Source of the DNA: Caulochytrium protostelioides
Taxonomy: Eukaryota > Chytridiomycota > Caulochytriomycetes > Caulochytriales > Caulochytriaceae
Assembly: GCA_003615045.1 (NCBI GenBank)
Contig: ML014157.1
Span: forward strand, 60,003-124,002
Length of the DNA stretch: 64,000 nucleotides
Direction of reading: 5' to 3'
In this document: piece after piece, positions 1 through 11,300 of the stretch
Layout: each line of letters opens with the position of its first letter
Position numbering within the stretch: the first letter of the stretch is position 1
Made by a program: the position numbers and the translations under genes
Notes under the pieces: generated by a model
Told to the model about the DNA's origin: nothing
Databases searched by the model: none
The model's input: only the letters and a program-made list of their open reading frames with translations

Positions 1-948
1 GGTGAAAGATGTGATGGCAGCACTCGGCCACTGGCCTTCGTCGTGGAACCACTGCTGGCCCTGCTGCAGCCCGCAGCGGAAGCGCGCGGCGGTGACGGCG
101 GGCTGGGCGGGGTTCGTGACGGTGGCCATGAGCCGGCCGATCAGGTCGGTGGGGCCCTTGATTTCGAGCACGCGGCCGTAGGAGCGGTCGTACATGACCG
201 CTTGGTCGCGCGCGGCGCGAAACGTCGACCGCGCCGACTTCATGTTCATGTGGTCTGCGATGCGGACGGGGGCGCCCGGCAGATCGACCATCTGCGCGCG
301 CTTGGCATGCCACACGTGCGTTTCGAGCCATTGGTGCTTGTGCGTGCGCTTCTGCCACGCGATGCGCGCCATCTGCGTGCGGCGCAGGCGCCGTCGGACC
401 ATCATCTGCGGACGCGGGTCGGGCACCTTGCTCTGGACGATCTCCTGCATGCCGCGCTCACGGAACCGCCGCGGCAGCCGCTTCGGGTTAGCGCTCGCGG
501 CGCGCCGCCGCATGTGCCGCGGCAGCGTCTGGAACACCCGCAGCGTCCCGGCATGCTGCGTCTGCTGGGTCAGCGCTTTCTGCAGCGCGGCAATCTCGAA
601 GAGCTTGCTTTCGGTATACGCACGCACATCAATCAGGCTCGGGGCACGGACAGTCGCCGCACTGCCCGCGCTCGTGCCGGCCGGCGCCGCCGACCCCTCC
701 TGCGTCGCAATATAGCGGCGCTCTAGTGGATCGGCCGGAGGGCAGAGGGATTCAGAAGAAAAGCAATCATCGTGAACGGGAGAGGAGTGAGTCGACATGT
801 CATTCCCATGATGGTCCGTGCGACACGAACGCGCCGATCGCCGGTCGTCACTGAGCCTCGGTCACTTACGGCGCTTACGCGCCGCGGCCGCGGGCAGCGG
901 CGTCTGAGGACGCTTGCCGCCGGCCGGGCGGGACGCCGGATCGGCCAT
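1..948 (-). CDS. POP1: RNase P/MRP subunit POP1, N-terminal part (two exons, runs off the window)
   Basis: This is the large protein scaffold of nuclear RNase P and RNase MRP, which act in tRNA 5' processing and rRNA maturation. Exon 2 (722 down to 1) is open to the window edge. It carries the POP1 signature: a segment starting around IDVRAYTESKLFEIAALQ, then RVFQTLPRHMRRRAAS, RLPRRFRERG and a basic stretch with HKHQWLETHVWHAK. Exon 1 (948-870) starts at an ATG in good context and encodes 26 residues with a basic KRPQ...RKR segment, likely a nuclear localisation signal. The exons join in phase 1 across an intron with a perfect GTAAGT donor, giving about 267 residues here; full-length POP1 is usually 800-1000. 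An alternative start at 798 (MSTHSS) would read through the intron without splicing. I prefer the spliced form because donor, acceptor and phase all agree. Identity is secure; the exact N-terminus is likely. Confidence 0.88.
723..869 (-). other. intron in POP1 (147 nt)
   Basis: The donor GTAAGT follows codon 26 of POP1 and the acceptor is CACTAG. It is a phase-1 intron, joining C with AG to form a Gln codon. Size and splice sites match the other introns inferred in this window. Confidence 0.75.
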
Positions 949-1613
949 GGTTGGCGCGCGCTGGCTCGAGAGTGGCCCGAACGGCGAGGATCCGCGCGCG
1001 GGTGCACCCGCCCGAGCCCAAGCGGAGTTTTCGCTGACGGACGCGACCGGAAGGCGGCTGAGGTCGGTGATGCAACTGGAAGAGCGGGTTCAATGCCGCC
1101 GACGCCAACACCGACGCGAATGACGGCTGCGCAGGTATGAAAGTGGTGGTGATATCAGCGATGACGGTCAGGCGGCGCGCGGCCATGATGGCCCTGCAAC
1201 GGGACCCACTCCGCTCGAACGCCATGGATGGTCTGCGTTGCGGCTGTCTTGCTCGTATATTTCATTTTTTTTTTCTGGAAGGGGGGCCGGAAGGCGGCGG
1301 CGTCTGGACCCGTGGCCGACGTGCGCTCAGCCCTACCCAGTGAGCGGCCTTGCGCCACCAGGCCGCCGGCCCCAGCCGCCCCAGCGCGGCGCGTGCCGAT
1401 GCGCCGTGACATTTCATACGGCACGCCATGACCATCATGCGTGGTGGCGACGGCCGTCCTCTCACTCCGGCGTGACGAGCGGCGCGTCGTCCGACCGTAC
1501 TTCCGCCCTCCGAGGCCATTGGGGGACGCGCTGATGACGCTGCGCTGCTTTCGCGGCTGTGTTCAGCGACGCTCGCCTCGTGTCCCTGCGCCGCCACGTT
1601 CACGTGCCTCGGT

Positions 1614-1652
<39 letters not shown>

Positions 1653-1757
1653 ACGCTCGCTGCTCTCGCCGCCGCTACGCTCGCCGCCGCGCTTTGCCGG
1701 GCATCCGCTGCCTTTGCTCTCGCGCCGTTTCCGCGTTTCACTCAGACCAGGCCCAGG
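949..1757. other. divergent intergenic region between POP1 and MIC19
   Basis: About 0.8 kb separates the POP1 start (minus) from the MIC19 start (plus), so it should hold both promoters. It contains a T-rich run near 1262-1274 and a CCG-trinucleotide run near 1616-1650 just upstream of MIC19. Short open frames on both strands have no recognisable content. Confidence 0.6.
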
Positions 1758-2177
1758 ATGGGCAACCGCGCGAGCACCCCCGCGTCAACGGTCGTGATCG
1801 AGAACGACGACGCTGCCGGCGGCGCGTCGGTCGCATTTACGCCAGATTTCCTGCGGTCCTTCGGCGGGCTGCCCTCCGCCGAGAGTGTCGACCGCCAGCA
1901 GCGCGACCGCTCCTATGCGGAGCAGTACTTCCTGCAGCGCCGTCTTGCCGAGGAGAAGCGCGATCTGCAGCGCGCAACGGCCGAGATCGACGCGCTCGTG
2001 GCACGCCAGAAGCCGCTGCCGCAGCGCGTCGTGGACCCCAAGATTCGCGAGCTCGAGCAGGCCGTCGTGCAGTGCTACCGCGACCAGAGCGGGCGCCCGC
2101 TCGACTGCTGGCAGGAAGTTGAAGCCCTCAAGAAAGCGGTGAAGCAAGCCCAGCACGCCTTTATCGCTTCCCACTAG
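1758..2177 (+). CDS. MIC19: MICOS complex subunit MIC19 (CHCHD3-like)
   Basis: This 139-residue protein is a peripheral subunit of the mitochondrial contact-site and cristae-organising complex, facing the intermembrane space and bridging MIC60 to the outer membrane. It begins MGNRAS, a classic N-myristoylation signal also present in animal CHCHD3/CHCHD6 and fungal Mic19. A charged coiled-coil middle (about residues 45-90, with RSYAEQYFLQRRLAEEKRD) follows. The C-terminal CHCH-like part has one pair of cysteines in CYRDQSGRPLDC (CX10C) before the end at IASH. The second cysteine pair of a full twin-CX9C domain is absent. The start is fixed by the myristoylation motif. It converges with the dynein gene, 181 bases apart. 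Confidence 0.85.
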   Translation: MGNRASTPASTVVIENDDAAGGASVAFTPDFLRSFGGLPSAESVDRQQRDRSYAEQYFLQRRLAEEKRDLQRATAEIDALVARQKPLPQRVVDPKIRELEQAVVQCYRDQSGRPLDCWQEVEALKKAVKQAQHAFIASH

Positions 2178-2358
2178 AACCGAACGTCTCATCACCAATC
2201 CGAAGAGGCCGATGCGTGCCAACACGTCATTTTCACGTAGCATGATGGCATGGCGTTGATGGCCGCTTATCTCGATGGTGCTGCAATAATATGTCTGTAA
2301 ATAGATCGAAAAAAAAGAGAGAGAGTATGTATGTGTAGAACCCCAAAAACAAAAAGCG

Positions 2359-5300
2359 TTAGTAGGCCAGGCCCGTGACGAGCGCCACGCCCCGCTTGAT
2401 CCAGTGAGCTTCAGGCATGGTAGAAGGCAGCTCGATCGCCAGAATGTAGTTGGTCGAGTGGCCCGTGGTCGAGAGGGTGCCCGCGCGCAGCAACGTCTTG
2501 TACACGGGGCACAAGTAGACGCCGTCCGGCGCGTCCTGGTTGTGGACGGCGGGCTTCTTGTGCGGGCTCGGCAGCAGATGGATAGCGCTCATCGGGGCGT
2601 ACAACTCTTTAGGGCGCGCCTCTGCCAGCGCGTTCTGCGTCGCGTCCCATCGGGCGCCCTCCAAGTAGAGCCCGCGGATAATGGCGCCGTCCTGCGGTGC
2701 CGCCGCGATGTCCTGCCACGCCTCCTTCTTGATGATGAAGTCGAACGCGAGCGAATCGATCGGCAACTGGTGTTTGCGCGCATAGTTCTGCAGCGTCGCG
2801 GTCAGGAACGCCTGTGGGAAAAAGAAGCCCGAGATCCAGAACACAGGCGGGGGCCCCTGGTTGGCCCATGTCTGCAGGAACTGGCAGCGCTTCACCAGGT
2901 CCGAGACCCACGCCGCGAGCGGCTTGAGCGACGGGTATGCGCGCGCCTGCCAGAGCTGCGGCACTGCATTGACATTAAAGCTTTGGCAGACCGCTTCCAG
3001 CGTCGTCGATAGCAGAATCTGGCCCGAGAGGGCTTTCACCAGGTCCACGAGCGTCGAGTGGATCACGCGCAGCAGGCGGTTGTACCGAACGGCTTCCTGC
3101 AGGAGCACCATTGGGTTCGAATCGTGGTAGTTGAGCGGATATTTTTTCTGCCACGCATCGAGCGGGAATGGCTTGGGGATGTCTTTTTGCAGCGCTAGGC
3201 ACATATCGCGCAGCACCGCGTCAGACTGGCCCCCGCCGCCGCCAGCCCCGCCTGTGCTGCCGCCTGGCTGGAGGGTGACCAGCGTTTCGCAGAGCACGCT
3301 GCCCTCGCGCACGGCAAAGGAGATGTTGGCGTTCTCGTGCAGATGGTAGACTTCGGTAAACTCGGTCAAGGGCAACTCTTTGACAACGTCGTAGTAGGGC
3401 CGGATGAGGTCCTTGCCGCTGGTGCCCTCGACGGCCGTCTCGCTTCCGATCGGCGGCATCGCGATGGTAGCCAGCACGTGGGACGATTCGAGGACCTTGG
3501 GCGCCAGGAAGTCGGCGAGCATGAAGCGCATGAGGCGGCGATCCCAGTCGTCGGTGACACGGCCGCCGTAGTTGATCTCACCGACGAGGTACCGGAGCAC
3601 ATCGAACGGCGGACTGTCCTGCTCGTGCAGGAACATGCCGAGCTGCTTCTGGCTGATCTGGAAATCGCCGTCAGTAAATTCGTACGGGATATTCCACCCG
3701 AGCGAGCCGAACTTGCGGCGCTCCTGCACGAGCGCGTGGAAGAGGGTCAACGAGAAGAGCAGTGGCTGACCGTACTTGCGCTGCTTCTCGGCCGTGATGT
3801 CAACGCCGAACACGTGCTGCTCGGACGCCAGGCCGGCATACGTGCGCAGCAGGTTCGCTTTGAGCCCCTGCGGCGGCTCGACCGTCATTTTGATGCCCGC
3901 TTGCAAGACCGAGACGGGGAACTTGTCGGTCGGGCGCGAGGTCAGCCAGAGCCGGAAGTCGCGGTGCACCCGCTCGGGCGAGAGATGCTCGAGCATGCGG
4001 TCGAGCGTGGCCATCCAGCTGGGGGCCAGATGGGCGTTCTGTAGGAAGACCCAGTACCCGCGCTCGACGCCCTCGCGGATCAGGGCTTCCGCGCGCGGGC
4101 CCTGGCCCTGCCCGAGACTGATGGCCGAGAACCGCTTCGCCATGCGCAGCTCGTCGGCCAACGCATAGAGACTGGCGGCGGGATCCGCGCCGGCCGAGAG
4201 CACAAAGATAATGGGCGTCATGGCCGTTGACTCGGTGTAGACATCCATCAGTCGACTGGTCTGCGGCTCGATAAAGCGCTGGCCGAGCTTGTCCGCGACC
4301 CACTGGCGCATCGCGGGCACGAGCTTGTCCGCGCGCAGCGTCTTGATGAGCAGCAGCTTGCGGAACGCGTTGCACGGGAACGGTAGCGCCTCGTTCTGCG
4401 GGTCGCGCGAGGCCACGAGGACATGGCGCCACTCGGGCAAATGGTGCACGAACTCGTGCAAGACGTCACGGAACCCCTCAGGCAAGCCGTACGCGAGTGC
4501 CGCCATGTCGCGCCACTGCCGCTCGTGCAGCCAGTCGGGCGCCGGGTTCGCGAGGGTGCCGGCCGAGTCGACGGCAGCCGCGACCGTGGCGGGCGCGCCG
4601 GCCAGCAGCCACTGGTACTCGCTCAGGCTAAAGTCCTCGGGCTGGTCCGTCATCGTGATGCGGCTCGCAAGAAGGAACGCAAACAGGGTCTTGTGCTTCC
4701 CGAGGAGCGAGCGGCACGTGTTCGTGAACAGCGAGAAGGTAAAGTAGTCGTTGATGGACTGGACGCGCGCCAGGATCGTGTCGGCCTTCTCAGACGCATG
4801 CAGCGCCGCATTGAACTGGTTGAGGAACCAGACGAGCGAGTATTGGTACATCGGATCGACCGCAGCAAGCTCGGTGATACAGAAGAACAGCACGCGCGTG
4901 CGCACCGCGACGGGGACATACTGCCGCCGAATCTCCTCGATCTCGCGGGTGGTCTGCTCGGCCGTCGCCACCTTGGCCTTGATGTCGTTCGACGTGGCCT
5001 TGCTCGCTTGCAGCGTGTCGATCAGCCGCTCATCGTCGACGGGCGAGCCCTGGACGGACGACAGCAGATACAGGATTCGGTCCTCAATATCGCCGAGGTC
5101 GCGCTGCATCTGGGCGTTCGCCACGGCCAGCTGATTGCGCGTCTCCTCCAGATCTGGCCGCTCATGCGCCACCACCAGAGCAATCAGCTGGTCCTCCAAG
5201 CAGTCGGGCGACAGCGTAAAGTTGACAATGTTGACGGTGGCGCAGACTTCGGGCGGGTACACGGGGTTCGGCAGTTTCGTCGTCATAAAGAACTTGAAGT

Positions 5301-8300
5301 CCTGGTGGTACGGAATGATACTGTCGCCCATCTTGATCACCAGCGATCCATTTTGTCGCCAAGTCTGCTGCTGCAAAATCGGGTCCAGGACGGGATCCAG
5401 CTCCTGGCCGAGGTTCTCGAGCAGCACGGGCTTGCCAAACCGGATCGAGTTTTCGAGCGTGCGAACGAAGTCGCGGTCGGTCAGCTTGATGCACTCCAGA
5501 GCCGCGCCCGTCGTGCCGTTGTACGTTTGACGGATCCACTTATTGGCCTGGTTCTGAGGATCAATAAACAGCGGCCAGCGGCGGCTCTGCTCCGAAATGA
5601 GCGCGTTCTCGCGCGAAAGCACGTCCCGGGGCAGGCCATTGCTCTCCCACGTGCGCAGCTTGGTCGGGTCGCCTAGTACATCCCACAGACCCGTTAAGCC
5701 GCTGGTATGCGGAATGGCGAGTTCTTTCATGACCTTGGACCACTGTGCCGTCAGGCTCTGGCGGTACTGCGCATTGAAGGGACCCAAGTAGGACACGATC
5801 CCGGACGCGAGCAGCACATCACCGGGGATATTCTTGATACGCTCGTCGAAGTGAGAAATCGACGTCTGCCAGCGCTCCTTCTCGGAGGCCAGGCCGTTAA
5901 TAAGCTTGTCGGCCCGATCCAGTTTCACGTTGCACTCTTCGACTTTGCGGCTCAGCTCGCCCTTCTTGGCCGTCATTTCGTCGAACGCGTCCTCCATCTG
6001 CCGGATCTTGTCGTCCGCCTCGCGCATCTTGTCGCGGAGCTGGTTGAGCACCATCATGGTCTGGTCGAGCTCCTTTTGCGCAGTCGCGAGACGCTGGCGC
6101 TTCGGCTCGACCGAGCGACTCACCCAGTAGTACTTTTCCATCGCGCGCACCCACTGGCACATGGAGGTCGCTGCTTTGGAGACGCGCGAGATAACTTCGG
6201 TTGCAAAGTCGGGGTTGTCAATGTAGGGTCGCAGCTTGTCGATCGTCGTCTCGGCCAACCCGTCTTTATCAAAGTTCATCAAAGACTCGAGGAACCGACC
6301 CGGGTCGGACATGAGACTCTTGCCAACGTCCCAGTAGTCATCGACTTTCTTTCCGGGCTTGTCGGGCCCCGCATCGACGCGCTTGGGCTTGACCTGCTTG
6401 ATGATGCAGACGGCCTCAATGACGAGTTTTACGCCATCGGGCGGCCGCTGCATACTGCGGACTTCAATGACATCGTTCTTGCTGAGCGAGTTGAGGGACT
6501 GCACAGCGGCATCGAGGAGCGGCAGCGCCTCGTCGAGCTCGCGACGGGCCTCGTCGGCAATGAGCTGGGTCTCCTCAGCCTTCTTGGCCGCGCTCTGCTC
6601 GTTGCGCTCGACGTCTTCGCGGATCACTTGGGCCTCACCCTTGTCCTGCGTGAGCTGGATCATGGTCCGTTCGGTCTCCTCGGAGGTCCGCAGCAACACG
6701 GGCTGCATCTCGTTGAGCTCGGCCTGCAGCAGCCGCACGTCCTCAGCGGCGTTGAGCAGCTTTGTCAAGCCACCGCTCGTGCGCTGACGGAGACTCATGA
6801 GCTCCTGGCGCTTCACGCTGAGCATCTGCTTATACGCGTTCAGCAGATCCAGGTAGCTCTTGGGCGTCACGAAGATGGTGCGCCCGAGGCGCTGGCGCAC
6901 CTGGAGGCAGCCCTCGCGCACGGTCTCGTGCATCGTCACGCACAGGCTGACGATGCCGTCGAATGTTGTTTCGTCGAAGTCGTTCATCTCGGCGATCTGC
7001 GCCGCGGCAACGGAACGCAGGGCCGCGGTCGGCCATGTGCGGAACCAGTCCATCGTCGTGCAGTTGATGAGTGACGGGAACATGCGCAGCCGCTGTCGGT
7101 AGGCGTCTCCAACGGGGCTCATGCAGAACACGACATGCATGTTCTTGCGGATCCGGCTCAGATAGGCATTGAAGAGCTGGTCCTTCGACATTTCGCTGGC
7201 CGCAACGGAGCTCTTCTGCATCGTCGACGTGATCACGGCCATGTCTTCCGGGGCATACAGGTTGGGCACATCGCCGCCGTTCAGAAGGTTGTTGATATCT
7301 TCTAAGCACGCGTCCGAGACCAGCTGCGTGTCGGAAAGCAAGAAGGCGACCTTTTTGTTTTCCACGCCCGCGTTCATGAGCAGCTTGCGGATATCGTCGC
7401 GCCACTCCTTCTGGCCGTAGTTCTTGGAGAGCTCGACAGTGAAGGGCTCGTACTCCTGCATAAAGATGGCGAGCTTGGCCAGCGACTGGCGGCCGCTACC
7501 GCCGATGCCGAGCAGCAGCGCATGCCCGTTGGGCTGCGACAGGGTGCGGCAGATGCGGGAGACGTGCTCGATCGCGTCGAGGAAGAGGACCAATTTCATC
7601 TTGTTGTTGGGATGCAAACTGTTGTACTCGTCCAGATACTCGTCCATCAGCTTTTCGAGGCGCTTCAAATCCCGGATCGCGACGTAGGGTTTCACGTCCC
7701 TTCCGGGGATCAAGTAGTTGCCGTAGAGGATGGTCTCGCCGGCATCGATCGGCTCGGGCAGGGGCGGGAAGTGTTTGACGTAGCAGTCGGTCTGAGCCTC
7801 GAGGAACCAATTGATATCGGTGTCGTCGACTAAGCGGTCCATAAAAACGCGGCGGCCCTCGTGGCGCCAGGCGCGCCCGAACTCGGCGACAACGTCCGAG
7901 TGCTCGCCGCCCGTCGCGAGGTCCGCCGGCGCGACGGCGAGTAGACCGACAAACACGCGCGAGACGTCGCGCATGTTGAACGTGTAATGGCTCTTCTGCG
8001 GCGTCGGCAGGCATGTGTCGCGGATCGTGCAATAGAGCTCGAGCGTGGCGCGCACCACGCGGGGCACGAGGTTCTGGATCTCCGAGGGGAAGCCGACGCC
8101 GAACTTGGAAAGCATGGTCTCGTAGATCGCGGTCATCGTGGTGGGCGTGACTTCGTCGAACGCGAGCACGACGTTGTGCCGGGTGAACCGCTCCGTGACG
8201 GGGTTTTTTCCCGGCCCCGACTGCAACGCCGTGATCATGCTCATCGACTGGATAGCCTTGAAGCTAGCGACCTGGGCGCGGTCATACCAACCGCCATAAT

Positions 8301-11300
8301 CCTGCCACTGGCGCAGCAGCTCCACGGCCGGCTGCGCGTCACAGAGATCCAGCTGCGGCATGTTGAGGTCGTCGACAAAGACGATCGCGCGCTTGCCAAG
8401 CACGGGGCCAAAGATGCCCTTGCGCCGCTTCTCCATGCGGCTGTCGATCACGTCCTGTGTGCCGTTCGCCGTCGACCGCGCCGAAAAGTTGATGAAGATA
8501 GGCAAAAAGGTCGGTTCCGACAGCAGCACCTCGCGGATCACGGCGGTCTTGCCGGTGCCCGTGGGTCCCGGGCAGATCACGGAGATGCCGGCGCTCAGGC
8601 ACTGCTGTAGCCAGTAACTGTTACGGATCGTCTCCGCAGTCGGGATCATCACGTCAGACGGATGCATCTGAATCGGGTCGATCGTCGGCATCGGCTTCGT
8701 GTCAGTCCACGGCACCCACACGCCTTCGCGGCGGCGGAAGCAGAAGTCAAACCAGTTCAGGCTGCCCTGGAACGGCGGCACAAAGTACTGGTCGGGCTGC
8801 GCATGAACCTGGCTGTCGATAAATACCAGGAACTTGGCGCGGCTCGCATTGTCCATCGGACCGCCGATTCCCCAGAGCAAGCAGAACAAGACTTCAGTCG
8901 CAATGACCTTGGCCGGATCCAGCTTGGCCGCGTCACTGACGTCCTCGTCGGCGTCGAGCGGCTGCGCGCGCAGGGCTGTGATGAGGCGACACACGTTCTG
9001 CACGAGCACCTGGCCGCGCGTTGGCATGATCTGGACCGCCGTCGCTGCGGCGTCGAGCGCGAGCGGGACCCACCGCGTCAGCAGCGACTGCAGCAGCGGC
9101 CGGGTCGTCGTGTCGTCTTTACCGATCGGGAGCTGCTGGATCCACGCGTCGATCAAGGGCTGGACCCCGAGGGCCGTCGGCTCCATGTAGATCATGCCAC
9201 AGCGACTCACGGTCGCCGGCGACGCGAACGCCAAGTCGCCAACTTCGAAAAAGATAGTTTGGTCCGGCGTCATCTTGATGATCTCGCCGCTGCTCAGACA
9301 GAGCTTCTTGTTGTCGTCCAGCAGCGTGTTCATACTCTCGACCCAGACCGCGTCGACGGGCCCATCGAAGATGTACCAGTGGCGCCGTACACCGACCGCC
9401 GACTCACTGTCCTCCTCGTCGAAACTGGAGCCCATCGCGCCCTCGCGCATCATGACAGAGAAGAGGCCGTCGGTCCACTCGTGGGTCTGCACGTCGAACT
9501 CACCGTAGAGCTGACCCATCGTAACGCTTTTCGGGTTCATCGGATGCATGGTGACCGCCTTGTATATGCCCGGACGGCGCTGCGAGAGCAGCGTGAGCGC
9601 GATCGAGAGAGCGCGTGTCGTGCACGTCTTGCCGCCACCCACGGGCCCGACAAGCATCAAGCCGTGGCGGACACGGGTTGTCTCAAAGAGCTGGATGCAT
9701 TTGAGCAGGAAGCTTTCGGCCGGGATGATGTTGAGCTGCTCGGCAGCGTCCTTGACGGCTTGGATCAAGTCTGAGTAGTCCGGGTTCGGCAAGAAGCGGC
9801 CCGGGAACAAGTCTTCCAGAATGCCTTGGAACAGCGGGACATCGTCACTCAAGAACTTGGGCAGGTTGCAGTCCGACAGCGCCTTAATGAGCAGCAAATC
9901 TTCGGCCGTTTCTGGCTCTGCGCGCTTGAGATTGCCCGCTGAGGAAATCACGGTTTTGACGGCGCGCATGCCAAAGTCGTAGTGATCTTGACTCGAGAGC
10001 TGCTCGCTCGCCAGCTTGAATGTGGCCACCATTTTTTGGGCGAGGGACTTGGCCTCGCTGAAACCGAAACTGAACAGCGAAATCTCGCCAATCATGGCGT
10101 AGTTTGGAATCATCATCGCGACGGGGCGGAAAAGGGCCTTCAGGTTGTCCGGCAGCTCGGTACGGCCCGCGTAACCTGGGTTCATCGTGATAAACACGGC
10201 ATTCGTCGGGTCGAGCTGCAGGTCTACGCCCTCGAACATGAAGCGCGACTGCTTTGCCACCGTCGCCTTCTGGATCGTCATGACTTGCTGCGAGATGACA
10301 CTCAGCACTTCGATATCAATGCGGTTGAACTCATCAAAGCACGCCCACGCGCCCGAGGCCGCGAGGCCCTTGAAGAACTTGGCCATCGCCAAGTAGTCTA
10401 GCTGGTCGGAGCAGTTGTAGACGACACACTGCTTCGCGAGGGCCTTTGCGAGATCCTTAACGGTCTCGGTCTTGCCCGTCCCCGCGGGACCAGCGGGGGC
10501 GCCACCCATGCCGATGTTCATGGCCCCCGTGAGGGTCAAATAGCACCGGTCGGTCAGTGGGGTGACGACGAGGCGGCCTGTGTTGCCGAGATACTCGTGG
10601 CCGCTGCGGAAACGCGCGTTGACGATCTTGATGAACAAATCCTCCTCGCCGCCCTCGACCTCCTCCCAGTAGTATCGGAGCTGGCTGATCCATGCGAAAT
10701 CGTCGACGGAGCGCGTCTGGTCGTCGATGAGGCGTTTAATGACATCGCGCGCATGGACGTCGATGACGATCAAATCCCCTAGCACGAGACGCTGCAGCGG
10801 CTGGAGGTCGCCGCGAACAAGCACCACGACGTCCTGCAGTTGGTCGAGCAGCTTGCGGTAGTATGCGGGGAGGTTGTCGTTCTTGATGGCGAGTTCGACC
10901 TCGGCCGTCCAGAACGTCTGGCTCGCAGCGAGCACAGCTTGGCCCGGGTGTTCCAGGATCCACTGCGTACGTGGGGTGCTCGCGTACGTCGTGAGGCCCT
11001 GGCGCACGACTTCGCGCATCGCCTTCTTCATTTCTTGCTCCAGCAGGGCCAGCCATGCTTCGGCCGGGCCGCTGGCGACGAAGGGCGCCACGAAGGGTAC
11101 GCGCTCGCCCTCGTTCGAGAACATAGCGACAATCGGCATCGCGTCCTTCGTGTCCGACGCGCCAAACTCGAGGCTCGCCATGTTCTCAAAGCACTTGCGC
11201 AGGTGTGGCTGGACCGCGGCAATGTTGCGCGTCTGCGAGAGGATGGCGAGCAGCTCGTCGTCCGACAGGAAAAAGAAGCGCGGAAACGCCAGACGCTTGT

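Noticed and set aside
43-726. 227-codon plus-strand open frame at the window start
   Set aside because: It is the antisense shadow of POP1 exon 2, whose minus-strand translation matches a known family.
796-798. ATG at 798 as the POP1 start without an intron
   Set aside because: It is in frame and possible, but the GTAAGT donor and TAG acceptor with matching phase joining a basic exon 1 give a better model. The MSTHSS extension lies inside that intron.
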